NCBI GenBank assembly: GCA_947561715.1
Contig: OX387198.1
Span: 9,176,001-9,240,000 of the forward strand
Length of the DNA stretch: 64,000 bases
Source: Ascidia mentula
Lineage: Eukaryota; Chordata; Ascidiacea; Phlebobranchia; Ascidiidae
Direction: 5' to 3'
In this document: positions 60,777 to 64,000 of the stretch, piece after piece
Layout: each line of letters starts with the position of its first letter
Position numbering within the stretch: the stretch's first letter is position 1
Translations under genes and position numbers: made by a program
The notes under the pieces: model-generated
Seen by the model: only the letters and a program-made list of their open reading frames with translations
Database searches by the model: none
What the model was told of the DNA's origin: nothing

Positions 60777-62144
60777 ATGGACAGCAAAGACTTGGCAGCA
60801 AGTTTTCCGACTGCTTTTCCGTCAAACGAATCATGGAACGACGCGATTTTGTCTTCAACAACCCAAGGTACTTTTTTTTCATAGGTTTAAAATAGAGAGG
60901 TATACTGTCCTGATCTTGTTGAAGCGAATATGACCAATGCCGTATACTTTAGCGCTTTTTGAACAATGGGTCGAGACCCCATGTTAGGGGTCGCCATATA
61001 TAGGCTAATTTTGAGATCGTGTAACAAATTGGCTGTTGTATTGGCAACACAGTATATCACACTTTTGGATGTTTTCTATATGGATCGCATAGAAAATTCA
61101 TTTTTTAAATTAGTAGAAGAAATTGAATTTTTCATATTAAGTTGCACAATAAAAACTGCCTGCAGTATATAAAGATTGAAAATCTTCCAACTGTTATCGT
61201 TGGGTATAGAAAAGTATCTATATTGTACTTCTTCAGGGAATCCGCTTTCACTGCCGTATCCTTTTGGAAGCACCGGACGTCGGCGAAACCGCACCAGCTT
61301 CTCCCAGGAGCAACTTGGCATCTTAGAAACCGCGTTCAAAGCAACCCAGTATCCAGATATATTCTACAGAGATGCCCTGGCTTTGCAAACCAAACTCACC
61401 GAGGCTCGAATTCAAGTCAGTGGTATTTCATTCATTTATTAAGGTTTTGTTTGCGAATATTATGTTAAAATCATTTGTTTTGTGTTTAGTACAAACTACC
61501 ATTATTTCACGTTAAACTTGCGGTTACGCGCGCAGGTGTGGTTTCAAAACAGGAGAGCGAAGTTCAGAAAGCAACAAAAACAGCTCCTTTCTGACGTTTG
61601 TCCTCAGACCGACGTGCTCACGTCCAATGAAAAGACCAATCAGGAACCCACCAAAGAAGAAACAATTTTTACTACTCCACAGTGCTCCACCGAAGTGACA
61701 AGACCAATAGCTGTGTGCAACAGACAGCACCAACACTTGCAAATGCTCCACAGCTTCTACGCTGGATGCTATCTTCCATTTTCAAGCCATCGAGCTCGCT
61801 GGCCTTCGCTCTGTCCTCCTGTCCCTTCCACTGCACCAACTTACCAACCCATTTTAAATTTCCCAAACAGACTAGCGTCGCCTTTTTCAATAAGTTCATA
61901 CTCTCCCAACCCAGCATTGGGTCGCACGCCACTAAATAACTCTGCTCCCGTCGCAAGACCGCAGCAAGCCAGCGCGGAGGTGGAGAATTTTTTGACGAAA
62001 TTAAAGGGCTCGGTTCATCAGGCAGGTCAGCGCGCTCTGCTAAACATGTTTGACGGCAAACAAGAGTATTTTGAAGCAAAGCTCGCCACTGCGAAGTTGG
62101 AATCGCCACCGAGAATTTGTGACGTCACTATTTCCTCGCCGTGA
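60777..62144 (+). CDS. Paired-class (Q50) homeobox transcription factor
   Basis: Three exons: 60777-60867, 61237-61415, 61536-62144; 292 residues. The homeodomain occupies about residues 45-104, beginning [20 protein letters not shown] and ending [14 protein letters not shown]. It has Gln at position 50, Asn at 51 and the PRD-class YPDIF-R-ALA and [11 protein letters not shown] features. The intron falls between homeodomain residues 46 and 47, the site typical of PRD-like genes. The C-terminus is Ser/Pro-rich with no OAR motif, and ends with a charged [16 protein letters not shown] segment. The KFRKQ end recalls Phox2 and Dmbx/Prrx, but the first helix fits none closely. The ATG at 60777 ([14 protein letters not shown]) joins in phase; an earlier ATG at 60673 could give an alternative first exon. 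No paired domain is seen. Confidence 0.88.
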
Positions 62145-62941
62145 TTGTTTCGTCCTTATATGTTGTATTGTATCAGTTCGTTTGTCCTCTATGCCAATAA
62201 CGACGAGAATTACATTGTTTTCTTGTATAATATATGTTTAAAGGATTGAAAGGCAAAAAGGGAAGACAGGAAAAGGTTGCACCCACAGGCACACAAAAAA
62301 TACAGCAATTTTAAATAATGATTTGTGAATTAAATACACTGTACTGAGCTTTTCAAATTTAGCTTATCAAAACAGTAAAAAATCATATATTAAATGCAAG
62401 AGTCCGTTTTCATACGTCATGGAAGAAGAGGCAAGTGCGAAGAAAGCATTTACACAGCAATGACGAGATAAAAAAACAGACGCGGCTTCTTAAAAAGGCT
62501 TTCCCTATAAGTTTGTTTTCACTTCAATGGGGCGTCGACCAAACCCAGCATCATTCCCTTTCGTCCCATGGGCACCTTTGAGCTATCTGTAAACAAATAT
62601 TGATCAAAATATTCAGGCTGAAGACAAGGAATTACCGCAAACTTTTAACACTACTGTTTGTGATTCAAGCAATTGAAGAATCATCCGTAACAAACGTTCC
62701 TTACGGAATACACTGTTCCTTACAAATCAATAGCGGCTCTAAAAATGGTTATTTTGAAAACCTGCAAGCATTGTAAGACCAGATCAAAACGTTAATTTGA
62801 AAATCGTCAAATAAAATCCACTGCACTTAATTATGAACTCATGGTTTTGTGTACTTTTAAAATAAAACTATACATAGCATAACTTAAAAACTGAAATGTT
62901 TGGCAAAATGAACTTTACATTAGTTATATGACCTATCTTGT
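62145..62941. other. Convergent spacer, no gene seen
   Basis: AT-rich, holding the 3' UTRs of the homeobox gene and of the opposing small gene. An AATAAA near 62862 is the best + strand poly(A) candidate. No coding frame or structured repeat is supported. Confidence 0.4.
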
Positions 62942-63562
62942 TCATTTAAAATCCGCTGTCTTACATGTTTTGGGTTTTTTCTCTTCGTACCAATACTTCA
63001 TCCCCTGTTTACTGTGTTGATAGTAGATTGATTTCTCTACAGGTTTCTTCAAACTAAGATATTTCTTTTCGGATTTTTCCTCTTTTGTTGGAGAATTCTT
63101 TTCCTTGTTGGATTTTGGCGAGGTTGATTTAATGGATATGGAGGCATTTTCTTTGAGTGGTTTATCGCCTATTGAAATACATTCATTCGATACTCTTCCT
63201 AGTTGCTCCGTTTCATTACGTACCATGATTAGGCGTAAAAACGTGCTGGGTTATTGTTATTTTATGTCGCACATAAATCATAAATATAATATATTAGTAA
63301 AATATAGGTTCGTTTTCGAGGATTTTCCATGACCACAAATAGGATAATCGTTACAGTCCGTTGGAGTACTCACACATAATAACCAACAAAAACGCTTACT
63401 GGTATTTTCCTTCGTCTGCGGTACTGTAGGTAACGTAACAGCTGCACTCGTTGTTGAACTGGTGCTACATCTTTGATGAATCCTTTTTAGTCCAAGTCTT
63501 GCGTGATGTAACAAATTTAATTCCATCTCCTTTTCGATGTCATAGTAATCTTCTCCCCGCAT
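62942..63562 (-). CDS. Small Lys-rich protein of unknown function
   Basis: Two exons on the minus strand, 63562-63400 and 63198-62942, joined at GTAAGC and an AACTAG acceptor in phase; 139 residues. The N-terminal half is helical (MRGEDYYDIEKEMELNLLHH), then Ser/Thr-rich. The second half is basic and low-complexity (SPKSNKEKNSPTKEEKSEKK) and ends KYWYEEKKPKTCKTADFK. No family is recognised. The alternative is that the second exon starts by itself at an ATG near 63226 in the same frame. The aromatic-basic tail argues for real coding. Confidence 0.55.
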
Positions 63563-64000
63563 GGTTCGTAGTTAGTGTAACAAATGGAACTTAAACGTAT
63601 ACTGTTGTTATTGAGGTGGTACTGCTCACTCTGTAAAACGACCTTTGATATTGATGCTTAAAACGCAACAAGTACCCGTGCTTGACGCGGAAAATAAATA
63701 ACGGAAAGCCTGTGTCGTTCTCTTATTTGATGTGTGTGCACACCCATAGTTCATATAATTGTATTAATTCTCAGTGTATCTGACCCAAACGTTAAACTTA
63801 GTTTTTGTTTCTATTAGATTAAGACATAAACTGATAGTGCCATTATACTACGTGAGTCAATATTTTTACTTTTCAAAATAAAATGCCACAAAGACGCTGA
63901 TCGTATGCCATATTTATGACTTTCCTGGATACTGACACGTGAAAAACAGATCCGTCGGTCAACAACAAGCAGTACAGGCTGTTTCCTGCAGTCTTTTTGC
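63563..64000. other. Window end, no gene seen
   Basis: Upstream flank of the small minus-strand gene. No coding signs are visible in the last ~440 bases. Confidence 0.4.

Overview
The window is animal nuclear DNA: AT-rich, with many short spliced exons, GT-AG introns and compact genes on both strands. The gene set (UTP6, YIPF3, HYLS1, BABAM1, a RIN-type Rab5 GEF, hexokinase, COG2, an ankyrin-WGR-PARP giant, a paired-class homeobox) together with the gene density suggests an invertebrate deuterostome, most likely a tunicate such as Ciona. The species assignment is inference. All exon joins below were made by eye from splice sites and reading frame. Summed exon lengths give intact frames for all ten complete multi-exon genes reconstructed with a named family or length, and for the small 3'-end gene.

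Layout. 1-294: 3' end of an unidentified + strand gene. 606-3473: UTP6 (+). 4012-5886: YIPF3 (+). 6539-8485: a 1.9-kb non-autonomous DNA element with long inverted arms. 8939-10703: HYLS1 (+), convergent with BABAM1 (-, 11107-12517). 12518-14738: gene-poor, with one small hairpin repeat. 14739-21779: RIN-like VPS9/RA protein (+), tail to tail with an unrecognised 185-residue gene (-, 21950-22917). 23719-27696: hexokinase (+), convergent with a C20orf96-like coiled-coil gene (-, 28663-31556). 31557-33100: gene-free, with nested mobile elements. 33101-38013: COG2 (+). 39049-59016: a 51-exon, 2630-residue ankyrin/WGR/PARP protein (+), which fills almost a third of the window. 59437-59620: a broken copy of one of its catalytic exons. 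60777-62144: PRD-class homeobox gene (+). 62942-63562: small two-exon gene of unknown function (-).

The genes are mostly unrelated in function: ribosome biogenesis, Golgi membrane and tethering, centriole/cilium, DNA-damage ubiquitin signalling, Rab5/Ras signalling, glycolysis, chromatin/ADP-ribosylation and developmental transcription. There is no operon-like logic beyond close packing. The most striking items are the giant PARP, which has AT-hooks and a possible chromatin-reader module in front of a very long ankyrin array; two separate small duplications of coding exons into non-coding DNA; four mobile-element insertions or candidates (two hAT-type with perfect 8-bp target duplications, one long-arm element with a perfect 7-bp duplication, and one more tentative relative of it); and a recurring overlap of stop codons with AATAAA signals, including two inside introns.
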